Of a stretch of DNA of 64,000 nucleotides, positions 32,116-43,320 are shown one piece after another (positions within the stretch are counted from its first letter, which is position 1; every line of letters begins with the position of its first letter). The stretch comes from Lunularia cruciata (Eukaryota; Streptophyta; Marchantiopsida; Lunulariales; Lunulariaceae). A program made the position numbers and the translations under genes. Location: assembly GCA_948567375.1 (NCBI GenBank), contig OX419759.1, positions 2,581,303 through 2,645,302 on the forward strand. Direction: 5' to 3'. The notes beneath the pieces are model-generated. The model was not told the origin of the DNA. It did no database searches and saw nothing but the letters and a program-made list of their open reading frames with translations.

Positions 32116-34643
32116 TGAACTCTGTAAGGAGATGAGGTGCTAATAGATGAGCATTTCATAAATTGTTTTATGAAGTGTTCATTTATTAGCATTTCAATCT
32201 AAATTGTTTTACATTATATCACATGCAATTTGTATTCATTTATAAAAATTATACACTATATGTCAGATGTTTGAGATAAGGGAAAAAATGATTATCAAAA
32301 GAGATGATGTGACTTCTTGAGAGAGTTGCCATGTGTTTTTGGTGTGTGATCTTAGAGTGAGATTTATGGAATTTTTTGGCAGATCCAAAATGATATTCTC
32401 AACTATTCATTTTCAAATTCACCATTTGCAAAGCGAATGTTGTGTGCAAATGCTCTTGTAAGTAAACTTACCCAGTGGGCTTGGTAGTTTTACATCGGTG
32501 CGGTGATTCATTTCCATAGATTAATGCAATGAGAGAGAGAACACGAGTTATGGAAAATGATGCATCGTCTTGCATCACCAAGAAATTAATTGGTAGTAAA
32601 AGAATTTTTCTCTAAAAAGACAACAAAAATTTAGCAAAAACCTGATTACAATACAAGCTCACATTTGGACACAAAATCAACTGGCACTATCAAGCAACTA
32701 TTGGCGGCAACAGGACTACACATGGAACATTTGTGCGACTACCCAAGGCCACAAGCGGCTTCGGGCACCAACGAGTAACTACCCACGGCCATGAGCAGCT
32801 TTGGGTGCCAATGCGCATCTGTGGGCGCCAACAAGCTTTGAGCTTCAGGCTAGAACATTTCTTCCTATCCATGAATTCTAACACTCCTAGAGGATCTTGG
32901 AGAGGAGATCCCGGTTGTTGTTGAGTAGAGATATTTCAATATTGGACACAGCTTCTTCCTCAATGTTGACAAACATTCGGGAATCACCGAGATACTATGA
33001 CATCGAGGACTAGATTAAGGACAAGCTGGGAATATTTCTAAGTGATAGGCCACGGGGTGATGCAAACATATATGTTCTGCTCTTGGTTTTGGCCGGTTAT
33101 GAGGAAATTCACAACAAAACATTGATAGATGGATCAGGTGCCATCTCAATTTTCACTCACACACATAGCTTCTCAAGATTACTCAAAAGACTACAGAGTA
33201 GGAGGTAGTGTATTTTCAAGACCAATTATTGTGAAACCTCCTTGAATTGTGTTCAAGGAGTTCAAGAATAAAGAAGTTGTCAAGCTCATTAAGCTGAGAG
33301 GTTCTCATACAACCTCAATCCAAGCTTGAGATCATCTCCTAAAGCAGGCAACCCGGCTTGATACAGCTCATACATTGCTCTTTAGTTTTGGACAAGCCAG
33401 TGCTAGCATGCAAATATGTTTTGAGTGGAAATCTAAGACAAACCCTAGATGGCCCATCATCTGCCCACTATCAAGGTTATAGACTTTGTCATCTATAGGA
33501 TCCTAATTGATCTAACCAATTAGATTGATCCCCCAATTTCTGCAAAAATATCAACTCAGAGCCAAGAGTGTTGTGTACAACCTTGGCATAGTACTATTAG
33601 AATTGCTTCCAGTATGCAAATTGTGGATTTCAGTAGACGTGTAAGAGTAGAATTACACTCACTGCTCTATCCATTTTGAGGTTATGCAATGATGGGTTTA
33701 ACCACTTGATAAACCTTACTTGGTCCTTATTGGAAGTGCTCAAGATTTGAACCAATAGAACTCTCCAGATTAGCTTCTAATTGTATTAGCATGAATCCTC
33801 AGGCCAGACCTATGATGCAAGAAATTCTCCCCTCACTCACAAATATCATTTTTACACATCCTTCACAACATGTATATATATAGGCAGACCTTTGAGCCCC
33901 CTACAATTTCTTTAGCTCTCTTTGAGCAAGATAACCAATGTACTTAATTTGAGTGAGATTAATGATAATTGGTGTTCAATTTGTCTGTCCAATAAATAAA
34001 CAAGGTACCGTCCATTTCTCAATGAAGGACTCATCTTTTGCTACAAAGAAACATTACAAGAGAGTACTAGACAGGCAAGAAGATTATATTATCTGATTGG
34101 GAACAGGACCACCAAGTAGAAAGAAGAAGATTATCTACCTAGTCCACCAAGCCAAGTAGGCAAACTTATTCATAAGTTCCAATAGCTACAAGCAACTACA
34201 AGCAAAATCCCATTTAATCCTAAATTAACATATTATTGAGCGGCTACTAGTGCAAAAAGCAAATACCTATGGTAACAAGCGGCAACAAGCAGCGATGAGC
34301 AGCAATGAGCAATAATGAGCAACGATGAGAAAAATCTCATTTAATCCAAAATTAACACATTACACTGGGTGGCAACCGGCACAGACCATATTCACCCTAA
34401 ACCATGCACTTTATTAATCCTAATATGTAATTAATGCATTACCATGTGACAACAAAAATTTCCATATCCCTTATTTTCTACAAACCACCTCTTATGGAGT
34501 TTGCTAATAATAAGGAACTTGGCCAGAACTCCATAGTGAGACTCTTTCTTCCTCCATTTGCATCCCATACCTATTTAGTCAATGCTTTGTAATAATCTAT
34601 ATGAAAATATACATAACTTCAAAAGACTATTTCTGAAACCCCC
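31971..34643. mobile_element. Non-autonomous TIR transposon in the C1 LTR
   Basis: Perfect 18-bp terminal inverted repeats, GGGGGTTTCAGAAATAGT and its complement, flanked by TA on both sides (31969-31970 and 34644-34645). Length 2.67 kb. No transposase is recognised. The inside holds CpG-containing unique sequence, imperfect repeats at 32733-32830 and a GAGCAACRAT-like microsatellite at about 34255-34330. A 2-bp TA target suggests Tc1/mariner; the G-rich ends would also fit PIF/Harbinger with an altered third base. Confidence 0.65.
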
Positions 34644-35199
34644 TAATGTACCTCTATTTATAAATAGAGCTAACCCTAAATGACACCACCCGCCCCCATG
34701 TGTGCATTTTAGCCGCTAAAAAGTTATGCTCTTGTACATGCAAGAGGAAATTGCTGCTCAACAAGACTCCCCATCCAAACTCATGTGAAAGAAGTCTGAC
34801 ACAATGGAAGCTTCTAGCTTCTATTTGACTAGGTATGTGTGTCTTTACATTTTTTTCTTCATCAATTTGTTGGAGCAATACCAATGCTAGTACCATAGAA
34901 AACCTGTTTTTCTCTGTCTATTCCCTTGGTAAACATATCAATACAATTCTTTGAGTTGTAAAACTTCTCTAATTTCAACTCATTGTCCTTGAGTGTTGAC
35001 CTAATGAAGTGATATATTCTTTTGATATGTCTAGTCCTAAAGTGGTAAGCATCATTCTTTGCCGAATGTATTGCACTTTGATTATTGCTCCATAGAGTAC
35101 TTATTGGTTGCTTTTTTTGTTATAGCTCTTCCATGTAATCTTGTAACCACATGATTTCTTTTGAAGCTTCAATGATCACTACATACTCAACTTTTGTTG

Positions 35200-37036
35200 T
35201 TGATAGAGCTCTTATTTCTAAAATTGAGACATCCAACTTACAATTGTATCTCCAATTATAAAAAAAAATCCAATGGTGCTCTTTCCCCTGGCCCAATCAT
35301 CCAAATGGTCAACATCTACATAGCCGTATATTTCCAAAACTTTCCCCTCAAAACAAAGAGCATAGGTAGATATACCAGCTAGACACTTGAGAATCCACTT
35401 GACATCAACCCAATACTCCTTGCCTAGATTTTTCATATATTGTGCCAACCCCTCCCACTCCATGTGTAATATTTGGTTTTGTGCTCACCATTGTGTATAT
35501 CAAACTTCCAAGTATTGATTGGTATGGAACTTCAACATCTCATCTATTTGAGCTTCAATGCTTGGACACAAGTCTTTTGAAAGTTTGAAATGTCTTCCCA
35601 AAGGAGTTGATACCAATTTAGAATTGTGCATGTTGAATCTCTTGAGCACTTTCTTCACAAAGTCTTCTTGTGGTAACCACAACTTCTTGTTCTCCCTGCC
35701 CCAAATAATATCATTCATAGAAAATTCAGCTCTCAACATTTTCTTCACTTTAAAATCTTCTTCATATTGGAACTAGCCACCAATATGTCATCCACATATA
35801 AGGAGATACACGGTGTAATCATCACCAAATTTTCTAAGATAGATACAATGATAAACTTCACATCTAATAAAACCTTTTGCTTACATGAAGCTAGTGCCAT
35901 TTTTGTGGAGCCTATTTCAGCCCGTATAGACTCTTCTTCAAGTGACAAACCATGTGCTCTTTACCTTGTGCTTCATACCCCATTGGTTGTACCATGTAGA
36001 AATATCATCTTTACATCAAGTTGTTCAAGATGAAGATCCTCCATAACAACTAGATTCTATAATACCCTAATGGATGTCATCTTCACTATTAGTGAAAAGA
36101 TCTCTATGTAGTTGACTCCTTCTTTTTGAAAAAAAAATTTGACCACAAGCCTTGCCTTGTGTCTTATGCTACCATTTGCCTCTATCTTGATTTTGTACAC
36201 CTATTTATTAAGCAACTCCTTTTTGCCAATAGGTAGTCTTGTCAGTTCTCATGTCTTATTTTGGTACAAAGAATTCATCTCATCCTTCATAGCATGTTCT
36301 CATTTCACATGAGATGTATCATGTTTTGCTTCCTCATATATCTCTAGCACCCCCAAATCTGTATATAAGACATGACTTAGAATTTGTATTTGTAGATGGA
36401 TCAAATATTACCTTTACTTTTCTCACTCTTGCGGATCTCCTTGGTGTTGGATTTGTTGGCTCCTCATGTTCTTTGCATTCCTCTTGTTGAAGTACTCGTT
36501 CACTAGGCTCTGCTCATTCACTAGATTTCTCATGAATCTGATCTTGGAGACCAAGTTGGTATGTTGGAGATCTCTTCTCATGCTCAATACTCAAGTCAAC
36601 ATAATTTGCTTTAGTTGACTTTTGCTACACATTTTGATGGTCCATGTACATCTTACTCTCTTGGAATATCACATTCCTATTACATATGAATTTGTTAAGT
36701 TTGTAATCCTAGAGTCTATAACCATACTCATCATTGTTGTAGCCAATGACCATACACTATTGAGACTTAGTATCAAGCTTCTTCATATCCTTGTTGTCTA
36801 TCAAAATATATTTTATGTAGCCAAATACCTTTAAGAAGGAATAAATAATCTTCTTCTTTGACCATGCCTCCTTGGTGTCATTCCATCTAGTGCACTAGTT
36901 GGACTTCTATTAATCAAGTATACAATCATATTGATACATGTATTCTCATACACCTTGCTGCTCCAAGATTGTTCAGTTCATCCTTACTATTATGCCATTC
37001 TCTTGTGGCCTTCTTGGAATTGTCTTAATACCATGT
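35200..37036 (-). pseudogene. pol: C1 pol remnant: integrase, RT, RNase H
   Basis: Reading right to left: an integrase core with PQENG (PQQNG motif) near 36990-37015, RT with LYVDDILVASS in 35745-35948 and LPQEDFVKKVLKRFNM in 35500-35748, and RNase H with KEYWVDVKWILKCLAGIS and YGYVDVDHLDDWARGKST in 35218-35463. This is the Ty1/copia order. Frames are interrupted. The integrase is cut at about 37036 by C3. Confidence 0.8.
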
Positions 37037-37258
37037 TGTTAGGAGTTAACTCAGGTCTTGAGTAACTCTGGTTAGTTTGACTAGGGCTGAACAACTATAT
37101 AAGAGAGTTGGTAGAAGCTCTCTGTAAAACATTAGGCTCATAATCAGTAACACTTTTGGTGTGTTCCCATGGATGTAGCCTCAATGAGGTGAACCACGTA
37201 TTTTTCATGTGTCAACTATGGTGCATAAATTTATGTGTATTATGGATTTAGACTTTCA
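37037..37258 (+). repeat. 5' LTR of C3
   Basis: Short copia-type LTR. Followed after two bases by TGGTATCACAG, which resembles the initiator-Met tRNA PBS. It contains a TATA-like ctatataagagag at about 37096. The exact 3' edge is judged only from the PBS. Confidence 0.6.
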
Positions 37259-37260
37259 AT

Positions 37261-37271
37261 TGGTATCACAG
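37261..37271 (+). other. Primer-binding site of C3
   Basis: TGGTATCACAG compared with TGGTATCAGAG, one change. Confidence 0.6.
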
Positions 37272-37339
37272 TGAGGTTCAGTCAAAAACAGATATGTGCC
37301 GAGAGACATGGAGGAGGAGGAGGGAGAAACGTTGCAGCA

Positions 37340-38315
37340 ATGAATATTGGTGTTTCTTCACCAGGAGTCACAAGGTTTTATTTTCACCAAGCTGTCGAAG
37401 GGCTTTGCTGCAATGCTTGTGATAGGTTTCACTTTGGCCAAAGCTCTACCATTCACCGTAGATTACTTAGCCCTTGTTCTCGGGAAGACCATCCCATTCA
37501 CCTGGAATCTCCTCATAGTCGGCTACTTTGAACACACATTCTTTAGCCTATTGGTCATCATCATAGGATTATTGTATTTTGGGAGGTTGTTAGAGCCTAG
37601 GATTGGAGGAATTTTTCTAAGTTTATTGAGTTCACCAATTTCTTCACTAATGTGTGTACATTTGTGATATTGATCTTCCTGTATTATGTCATGGGACATG
37701 AGGAGTTGTTGCATACGCCTACATCTAGATTCCATGGGGTGGTTAGCAGATTTTATGGTAGTTGTAAAGCAAATATTTCCTGATTATGAGATTGACTTAT
37801 CATAGGTTGTGAAGCTCCACATGAGGTGGCTGCCTGGCTTCTTGGCCTCGACAATTTTACTAGTAGGGAATTTCCTAGATGATCCTACAATTTATGTTTT
37901 GTTTGTGGTTTTTGGAACGTATGGGAGTGGTTGTACCTACGGTATTTCCAATAGAAGTTGGAGGCCGATTTCAAGGGTGATGCAAGTGAAGATTTTGCAT
38001 TTGCATCCTTTTTCTTAGAGTTAGTTTGGCCAATTGTGAATATGATAGCAACAGTGTGCAAAAAGTTGTATTGTGGAATAAGAGCACAAAATTTGGACAG
38101 GAAGGAATCAGGAAGTGTTCTTGGCGGAAAGCCTCTCCCAAGCTCAGATCTGGCTAAAGCCACTTGAATAAGAAGAGAACATGGAGCTCATGCATGTTCC
38201 CTTGGAGAAGAGGTTAAATGCTACATCAAAAGCAGAAACTAAGGGATTAGGTGGTAAGAGCTTTGCTGGATCACAAATCCCACTTGAACCTTTGGGATCC
38301 AAAAGTAGCATCTGA
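37340..38315 (+). pseudogene. TMEM115-like (DUF1751) processed retrocopy
   Basis: Starting at ATG 37340 the sequence reads MNIGVSSPGVT, then after a one-base shift FTKLSKGFAAMLVIGF, LGKTIPFTWNLLIVGYFEH and LLYFGRLLEP. These match the Golgi/ER membrane protein TMEM115 of plants, a rhomboid-related family. It continues without intron-like gaps through FIEFTNFFTNVCTFVIL, VVKQIFPDYEIDL, VKLHMRWLPGFLAS, ADFKGDASEDFAFASFF and the C-terminal LEPLGSKSSI, ending at TGA 38313. About three frameshifts or stops are seen (near 37370, 37610, 37850 and 37955). The lack of introns points to an mRNA copy. It lies right after a copia LTR and PBS, as a gene captured by C3 would. Confidence 0.8.
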
Positions 38316-38676
38316 CTTCCTCTATTGGTAATGAAATAGGAGCTATTGCTAAGTGATCAAGACATGTAGTTGTTATTTTCTTACTAGCTTGTGTACATTG
38401 AGGTTGTCAATGTTTGTGCTCATCAATGCATAAAAAGCCAAAAGAGAAAAGACATTCCAAAGTATTTCTACTCCTACTAGGGAAATGCAATTTTGTAAAT
38501 GAAGGATATATATTATCAAGTTAAAATCTGCTCACTTTGCTAAAGTCCTTGTTTCTATCATGGATTTGTCAAGGAAAGTTTATGTTGGTTGGAAGCTATA
38601 GGGTCTCATTTGAGACTTTCATTACTATTTCTCCTTCCAAGCCTTCTACTAGTTTTGGTCAACTGGAGTCACTATC
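38316..38676 (+). other. Probable 3' untranslated sequence of the retrocopy
   Basis: AT-rich, no ORF, and no clear poly(A) tract. Its link to the retrocopy is by position only. Confidence 0.4.
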
Positions 38677-38745
38677 TGTTACAATATGGAGTTTAGCGAC
38701 GAAGTTAGTCGGGCTTACGAAGTAGAGAATAAGATAAAATAGACT

Positions 38746-38848
38746 AGAATATTCTAGAAGCATCTAAGAAGCTTCTTGGGAAGCTTCCCAACTAGTTAAC
38801 TTGCACCCTAAGCAAGTACCTTCTAGAAGGAAGCTTCTAGAAGCTTCT
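38746..38848 (+). promoter_or_regulatory. Heat-shock element cluster in LTR U3
   Basis: AGAATATTCTAGAAG at 38746-38760 is a perfect nGAAnnTTCnnGAAn element. GGAAGCTTCTAGAAGCTTCT at 38829-38848 is a perfect four-unit element, with one more TTC/GAA pair at 38820-38829. They lie 140-240 bp upstream of the TATA box. The first element is also perfect in the LTRs at 4014, 13939, 21997, 50783 and 56217. Binding by heat-shock factors is inferred, not shown. Confidence 0.65.
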
Positions 38849-38986
38849 AACTAGCTTAGCTTGCACGCCAAGTAGGCGACTTCTAGAAGCAAGCTTCTTG
38901 AGAAGCTTCCTGGTTAACTTGGCTTGCACTCCAAGAAAGCGGCTCAAGGAAGCTTCTTGAGAAGCTTCAAGGGTCTTGTATGCTAC

Positions 38987-38995
38987 CTATAAATA
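38987..38995 (+). promoter_or_regulatory. TATA box of the solo LTR
   Basis: CTATAAATA, conserved in relatives (complement at 50548-50556), with the expected transcript start about 30 bp on. Confidence 0.65.
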
Positions 38996-39100
38996 CCAAA
39001 GCCGAAGCTCATGCTAGGCATTTGGAGTTTTCCCTCATTCAAGTGTCCCAATGTGAGTTTCCATTCTCTTATTTCTCTCCTTGGTTTTTGGTCTTTTACA

Positions 39101-39574
39101 CCATCCCTTCCAAGCTGAGAGGCTAAATTCTAACCCCAAGCATACAATTCACCTTTTCTAGTGCATGTTGGGACATGACCTCATCTTAATACTACCTTAG
39201 TGATATTGTTCTTGTTAATGTTTGGACCACTTTTTGAGGGATAAGGACACATGAGAAGGATACTCAAATTTAATTTTGTGCTCAGTGGATTGCTACCTGG
39301 TCTAAGTTTGTTACTTAGTTGGCACCAAACCTCATATTAGAATAACTACAAGTGGCTTCTTCCACCTATTAAATCATTATATTTCATATGTGGCTTCTCT
39401 ATGGAGTTGTTGGTCATTAGTTCATGTCCTAAACTTTATGAGCCTATGTTATATAAGCACATATGAGATTAGATGACCTTAGATGACCGGATAAAGCTTC
39501 CACTTGAGGTTATACAAATTGCATCATGTTTGAGGATGAGTTTGGAGGTGAGTGTTTAGAGCGGGATAGGGCAC
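39101..39574. other. No gene seen
   Basis: Between the solo LTR and copia gag. Probably the untranslated leader of C3 or a leftover of captured sequence; nothing recognised. Confidence 0.4.
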
Positions 39575-40557
39575 ATGGTAGTCATGAAGTCTGGAGGTGC
39601 CAAATTTGGCATTGCCAAGTATGAGGGACAGTCTGATTATCTCCTATGGGAGCATCAAGTGAAAGGCATGCTCAAGGCCAACTATTTTAGAAAATTGTTG
39701 AGACCCAAGACCAATTTGGTGTTAGAAGTTGATTGGAAAAACATGCAAGAGATAGATGTATACACAGTGGTTTTACACCTGCATCCACATGTCATAAGCA
39801 ATTGGGTGAGTATAGGGATTGCATTACTCTTTTTGATGAGCTATTACAGAAGTATCATCAAAAAGAGTTATTAAATTGTCTCTACACGTCCTTGAAGCTA
39901 ATGAGCTTCAAGATGAAGGACAATAAGACCAAGATAAAAGATCATACTGATGCTTTTAATGATCCTGTTGTGGACTTGCAGAATCTTGGGGAGGACTTGA
40001 GTGACAAGAGAAATGCTCTCCACCTATTGAGTTCTCTCCTTATATCCTACCAATCCTTGTCATGAGTGTTACTACTTTGTGATGGGAAAACCATCATCTA
40101 CAATGAGGTGGTGAGTGCTCCGTTAGCAAATGATCTTCAATAGAAGATGATGTTACCTTCTCAACCCTTGACTCCTTCAGGAATAGTGTTGAATGTGAAT
40201 TGTGGAAGGACTCAAAGGCAAACAAATGGTGCGGAGCAGATCTAAGACTAGATCTTGGTCTAGGAGGAGATCCCAATTCCGTAAGACCGTGCTCTATTGG
40301 AAGTGTGGCAAAGCTGGCCACCTCAAGAGAGATTGTTGTAGCGAAGCAATCAGGCCTTCTTTAGCAAAGGTTGCAAAATACAACAATGAAGAAGAAGACA
40401 ACTTGCTTGATGATGACTATGCTCAATGGTGCCAACAGTATGCACTTTGCACTCCATTTCAGCAAAGGGGAGATGAATCAATTCTAGATTGTGCTTGTTC
40501 ATACCATATGTGTTACATAAGAGAGCTCTTTAGTTCTTACTCAATATGAAACAATTC
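39575..40557 (+). pseudogene. gag: C3 copia gag with CCHC zinc knuckle
   Basis: 39575-39874 reads KFGIAKYEGQSDYLLWEHQV, like the UBN2/gag start of copia elements. The gag continues in 39733-40065 (FKMKDNKTKIKDHTDAFND) and 40202-40549, where WKCGKAGHLKRDC is the zinc knuckle with its first Cys changed to Tyr. Protease follows directly as ILDCACSYHM, where copia has ILDSGASYHM. The frame is broken at about 39860 and 40065. Confidence 0.8.
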
Positions 40558-40860
40558 AATTTTGATGGGGAATGATCACCCTTGTCAAATCGTAGGTATT
40601 GGATCTATTAAGATTCAAATGTTTGATGGTCTTGTGTGCACATTGACTAATGTCAAGCATATCCTTGACATGAGGAAGAACTTAATATCTCTTGGTGTGT
40701 TAGACACAAATGGTAATGAATGGGAAGTAGTTGATGAAGTACTTTGAGTCATGGATAGGGGAAAATTCATCTTGAAGAGAAATAGGCACAAGAATCTATC
40801 TATGCTAGAGTGCAACACTATTTGCGGAGGAAGCTCATGCTACTACATTTCATGATATGA
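40558..40860 (+). pseudogene. C3 GAG-pre-integrase fragment
   Basis: Reads GNDHPCQIVGIGSIKIQMFD and LTNVKHILDMRKNLISLGVL, matching the copia protease tail and GAG-pre-integrase domain. The frame ends at 40747. No integrase follows, so C3 is truncated here. Confidence 0.75.
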
Positions 40861-42142
40861 TTGATTGCTTGTGTTCTCAATGTTATCTCCTTGGAGTAGG
40901 TAAAGTGTACTTGTACACTTTACTCTTGCTAATACTCTTGCTCAAATTGTTGTATTCTATTTTCCACTTCCAAAGGTTAAAGCAAAACGTTCTTCATCTA
41001 ATTTTTATGATGTGCCTTGTCTCTCATAAGACAAGCCTTGCTCCACTAGGAATCTTGACCACAATCATCCCCTTTCCAATTGAAGGACACCTTTGACCAT
41101 TTCCCACAACCACTTGTTCAAAATAACTAATGCATTAATTTCCAAACAAGATTTCTTTGATGTACAATGAAAAGAAGCTCTCTACTCCACAAACCACTTC
41201 CAAAACACAATCAAAACTGACTGATAAACACAAGTTTTCTAAATGAAGTAGTTTGCTAACTATAATTGCATCTTCTCAATCAGCACTTGCTTTTATATGC
41301 TTCACATTGATGTCTTTTATGTGCATGTTGGTGATAGTACCAACACTCCTTGTTCAATATTGTTTTCTTGCTTCATATTCTCTCTCTATACTTTGATTTA
41401 CCACAACCACTTGGTTTATATTGGCTTTGATTTCTTCCTCAATTTTCTACAATGTTTGCTAATGTTGTAGAAGACGTAGATGCTAACTAGTTATATTTCC
41501 TAGAAGCTCTTCTCCACATCTCTTTATCATGGTGCTACTTATAGCATCATCAAGTATCAAGTTGTCTTGTGTGGTGCTAGAAATCCCTTGCACAATAGTG
41601 TTGTAGTTATTTGGTAGAGAGCACAAAACAAATAGGCCCTATAGTTTCATATCTAGACTGTTGTATGTTGATTCCACTTGGTTTGTAACCTATGTAAAGT
41701 TAATGATGTCTCTACTATAAAACCTTTGTGAATAAATTTTATATTGACCAGTTTCTTTGGCAGAAATATACTTTTTGATGTAGAGAATTTCTCATACATA
41801 TTGGTCAAAATATCAATTTCTTCCTTTATTGTTTTAGCTTTTTGCAAAATGGTATCCCATCTTTTTCATCAAGCCTAGACAAATTGCACCAAGTGCCTTT
41901 CAATCAAGAATCTTACATACTATATTTACCTTTGGATCAACTTTTGCACTTTTTGGCTTCACACCTTCAAGTAGAGCATACAGATCTTTTTGGTAGAGTT
42001 AGTCTTCAATCTAAATTTTCCACCATCTAATCGTGTCCATCAAATTTCAATTCTGATTTTATCTTCACCATTCTTGACTGCCTTTCAATCTAGCAACACT
42101 AATAATTCTTCTAATCAAAGGATATGACTACCACAACCAACA
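40861..42142 (-). pseudogene. C1 5' region, gag not clearly readable
   Basis: AT-rich sequence between C3 and the C1 primer-binding site. By position it should be C1 gag and protease on the minus strand. The frame 41653-41847 shows no clear domain. The exact C3/C1 border lies between about 40860 and 41100. Confidence 0.4.
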
Positions 42143-42153
42143 CTCTAATACCA
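42143..42153 (-). other. Primer-binding site of C1
   Basis: The minus strand reads TGGTATTAGAG, one change from TGGTATCAGAG, two bases from the LTR. Confidence 0.75.
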
Positions 42154-42155
42154 AT

Positions 42156-42576
42156 TGTTGAGAATCTAGGTGCTAAGTCATTCACAAACATACAAGAAAC
42201 CATGAAATAAAAGTAGATTTTTAATGAGGTTCATCCAACTTTGGTTATGTTCCCGTGCAAAGACACTTTCATATAATTTCACTAAAACCAATAGGATTAT
42301 TACAAACAAGAGATCTCATTAATCTACTTCATCTCTTTGAGGAAATTATATCCTTGTTTCTCCCCATACAACACTCCTAGTGTTCATATCACCTTGAAAA
42401 TCAACTACTTGTTGAAACAATATAGCTCTATTTATAAATGGAGCTAACCTTAAATGGCACTGCCAATTGTGCTAACCTAAGTCCAACCCTAAATAAAAAC
42501 CATGTTCAAGTCATGTTCATTTTAGCTACTAAAAATTCATGCTCTTTTATATGCAAGAGGGAACTAATGCTCAACA
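42156..42576 (-). repeat. 5' LTR of C1
   Basis: TGTTGAG to CTCAACA, 421 bp. Pairs with the split LTR at 31701-34763. Confidence 0.85.
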
Positions 42577-42769
42577 ACAATGTTGTTCAAACATCTGAAG
42601 TATTGGACTATCTCCATTCCTCAGCCAACCCTTGGATCTATCACCTAGATGTCAAATCTCCTAACATCCTCATTAATAAGAAGCTAAATGCAAAGGTTGG
42701 AGATTTCAGAATATCAAAGCTTGTATTGGTAGTGGATGTTACTCATGTTATATTTATAGGTGATATAAT
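42577..42769 (+). pseudogene. Receptor-like kinase, catalytic-loop part
   Basis: Reads VVQTSEVLDYLHSSANPWIY, then HLDVKSPNILINKKLNAKV and GDFRISKLV. These are kinase subdomains VIa to VII: HLDVKSPN stands where HRDVKSPN is usual, and GDFRISK where ADFGISK is usual, so the invariant Asp residues remain but HRD and DFG are altered. It continues DVTHVIFIGDI into the activation loop and stops at the R2-like insertion. The left edge is the C1 TSD. Same strand and gene as 29572-31700. Confidence 0.8.
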
Positions 42770-42902
42770 AAGAGAAAATGCACTCCAATGTGGAAAAAAG
42801 AAGGATAAGAAGACCCCATCAAACTTCACAAGGAAAATACAAAGGGGGTAAAATGGGATTGAGCCATAATAGTATTGGTAAGAGGAATCTACCTTATTGT
42901 AC

Positions 42903-43320
42903 CTAAGATGTTTGAGCTATGTAATCGTAGACAATTAAAGCAACCAAAGAAGCATCACATAGTGAGATTGCTCTCCTATGGATCACACAAAATAATAGAG
43001 AAATGGATGTAGGTTGCCTAAAATATGAAGTGAAATATGAGAGTGAGAGTGATACTCTGTGACATCTTGAATGATATGTATACTCCTTGACAAATGTGTC
43101 AAATGCCACATCCATTATTCTATATAGCTCCAAGGATAGAGGAACAAAGAGGTGATCTTGATGCATACTCCACAATACTTAGAGACCTTGATATTACCAC
43201 TCTGCTTGCTGCACATCCAAGAGGATAGGTGATTACTCCCTTTGACATTGTATCATGCATAGGGTATGTAACCACAATATCCACTATTGTCATCTGATCA
43301 TCTCGGACCAAAATGTAAGT
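42903..43320 (-). pseudogene. Endonuclease domain remnant of R2-like copy 2
   Basis: Frames 43120-43311 and 42903-43175 carry VRDDQMTIVDIVVTYPMHDT and RDHLFVPLSLELY-like words matching the endonuclease ORF of copy 1. The second active-site Asp is kept; the first lies beyond the frame start. Confidence 0.7.

Larger units (their letters stand above)
31701..34763 (-). repeat. 3' LTR of C1, split by a TIR transposon
   Basis: 31701-31970 and 34644-34763 together align with the 42156-42576 LTR. The break lies at a TA. Confidence 0.8.
38677..39100 (+). repeat. Solo chromovirus LTR
   Basis: TGTTACAATATGG to GTCTTTTACA, 424 bp, flanked by CTATC (38672-38676) and CCATC (39101-39105), a 5-bp TSD with one change. 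No internal sequence, so it arose by LTR-LTR recombination. It is the best preserved LTR of the family in the window. Confidence 0.9.
37037..40860 (+). mobile_element. Copia element C3 carrying a TMEM115-like cDNA
   Basis: Begins with a 222-bp LTR (TGTTAGGAG... to ...GACTTTCA, 37037-37258) and a PBS (37261-37271), then a cellular cDNA, a solo chromovirus LTR, and copia gag, protease and GAG-pre-integrase. It ends without a recognised 3' LTR somewhere after 40800. It lies opposite to C1 and inside C1's integrase. RT and integrase of C3 are missing. Confidence 0.65.
31701..42576 (-). mobile_element. Copia (Ty1) element C1, inserted in the kinase gene
   Basis: LTRs start TGTTGAG and end CTCAACA (left LTR 31701-31970 plus 34644-34763; right LTR 42156-42576). 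They are flanked by ACAAC (31696-31700) and ACAAT (42577-42581), a 5-bp TSD with one change. Between them are minus-strand RNase H, RT and integrase (35200-37036) and a decayed 5' part (about 41100-42142). A TIR transposon sits in the left LTR, and a plus-strand copia (C3) sits in the integrase. Removing C1 brings the kinase N-lobe next to its catalytic loop. Confidence 0.85.

Noticed and set aside
37347-37667. Intact membrane-protein gene
   Set aside because: It is one part of the TMEM115-like retrocopy, which has frameshifts and in-frame stops further on.
38760-38960. CRISPR-like array of roughly 60-bp repeats in the LTRs
   Set aside because: Units are degenerate, palindromic AAGCTTC-rich LTR sequence in a eukaryotic retrotransposon; no spacers or cas genes.
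40898-40917. Small palindrome aaagtgtac-tt-gtacacttt as a terminator or operator
   Set aside because: 9-bp arms in AT-rich decayed copia DNA are too weak to call.
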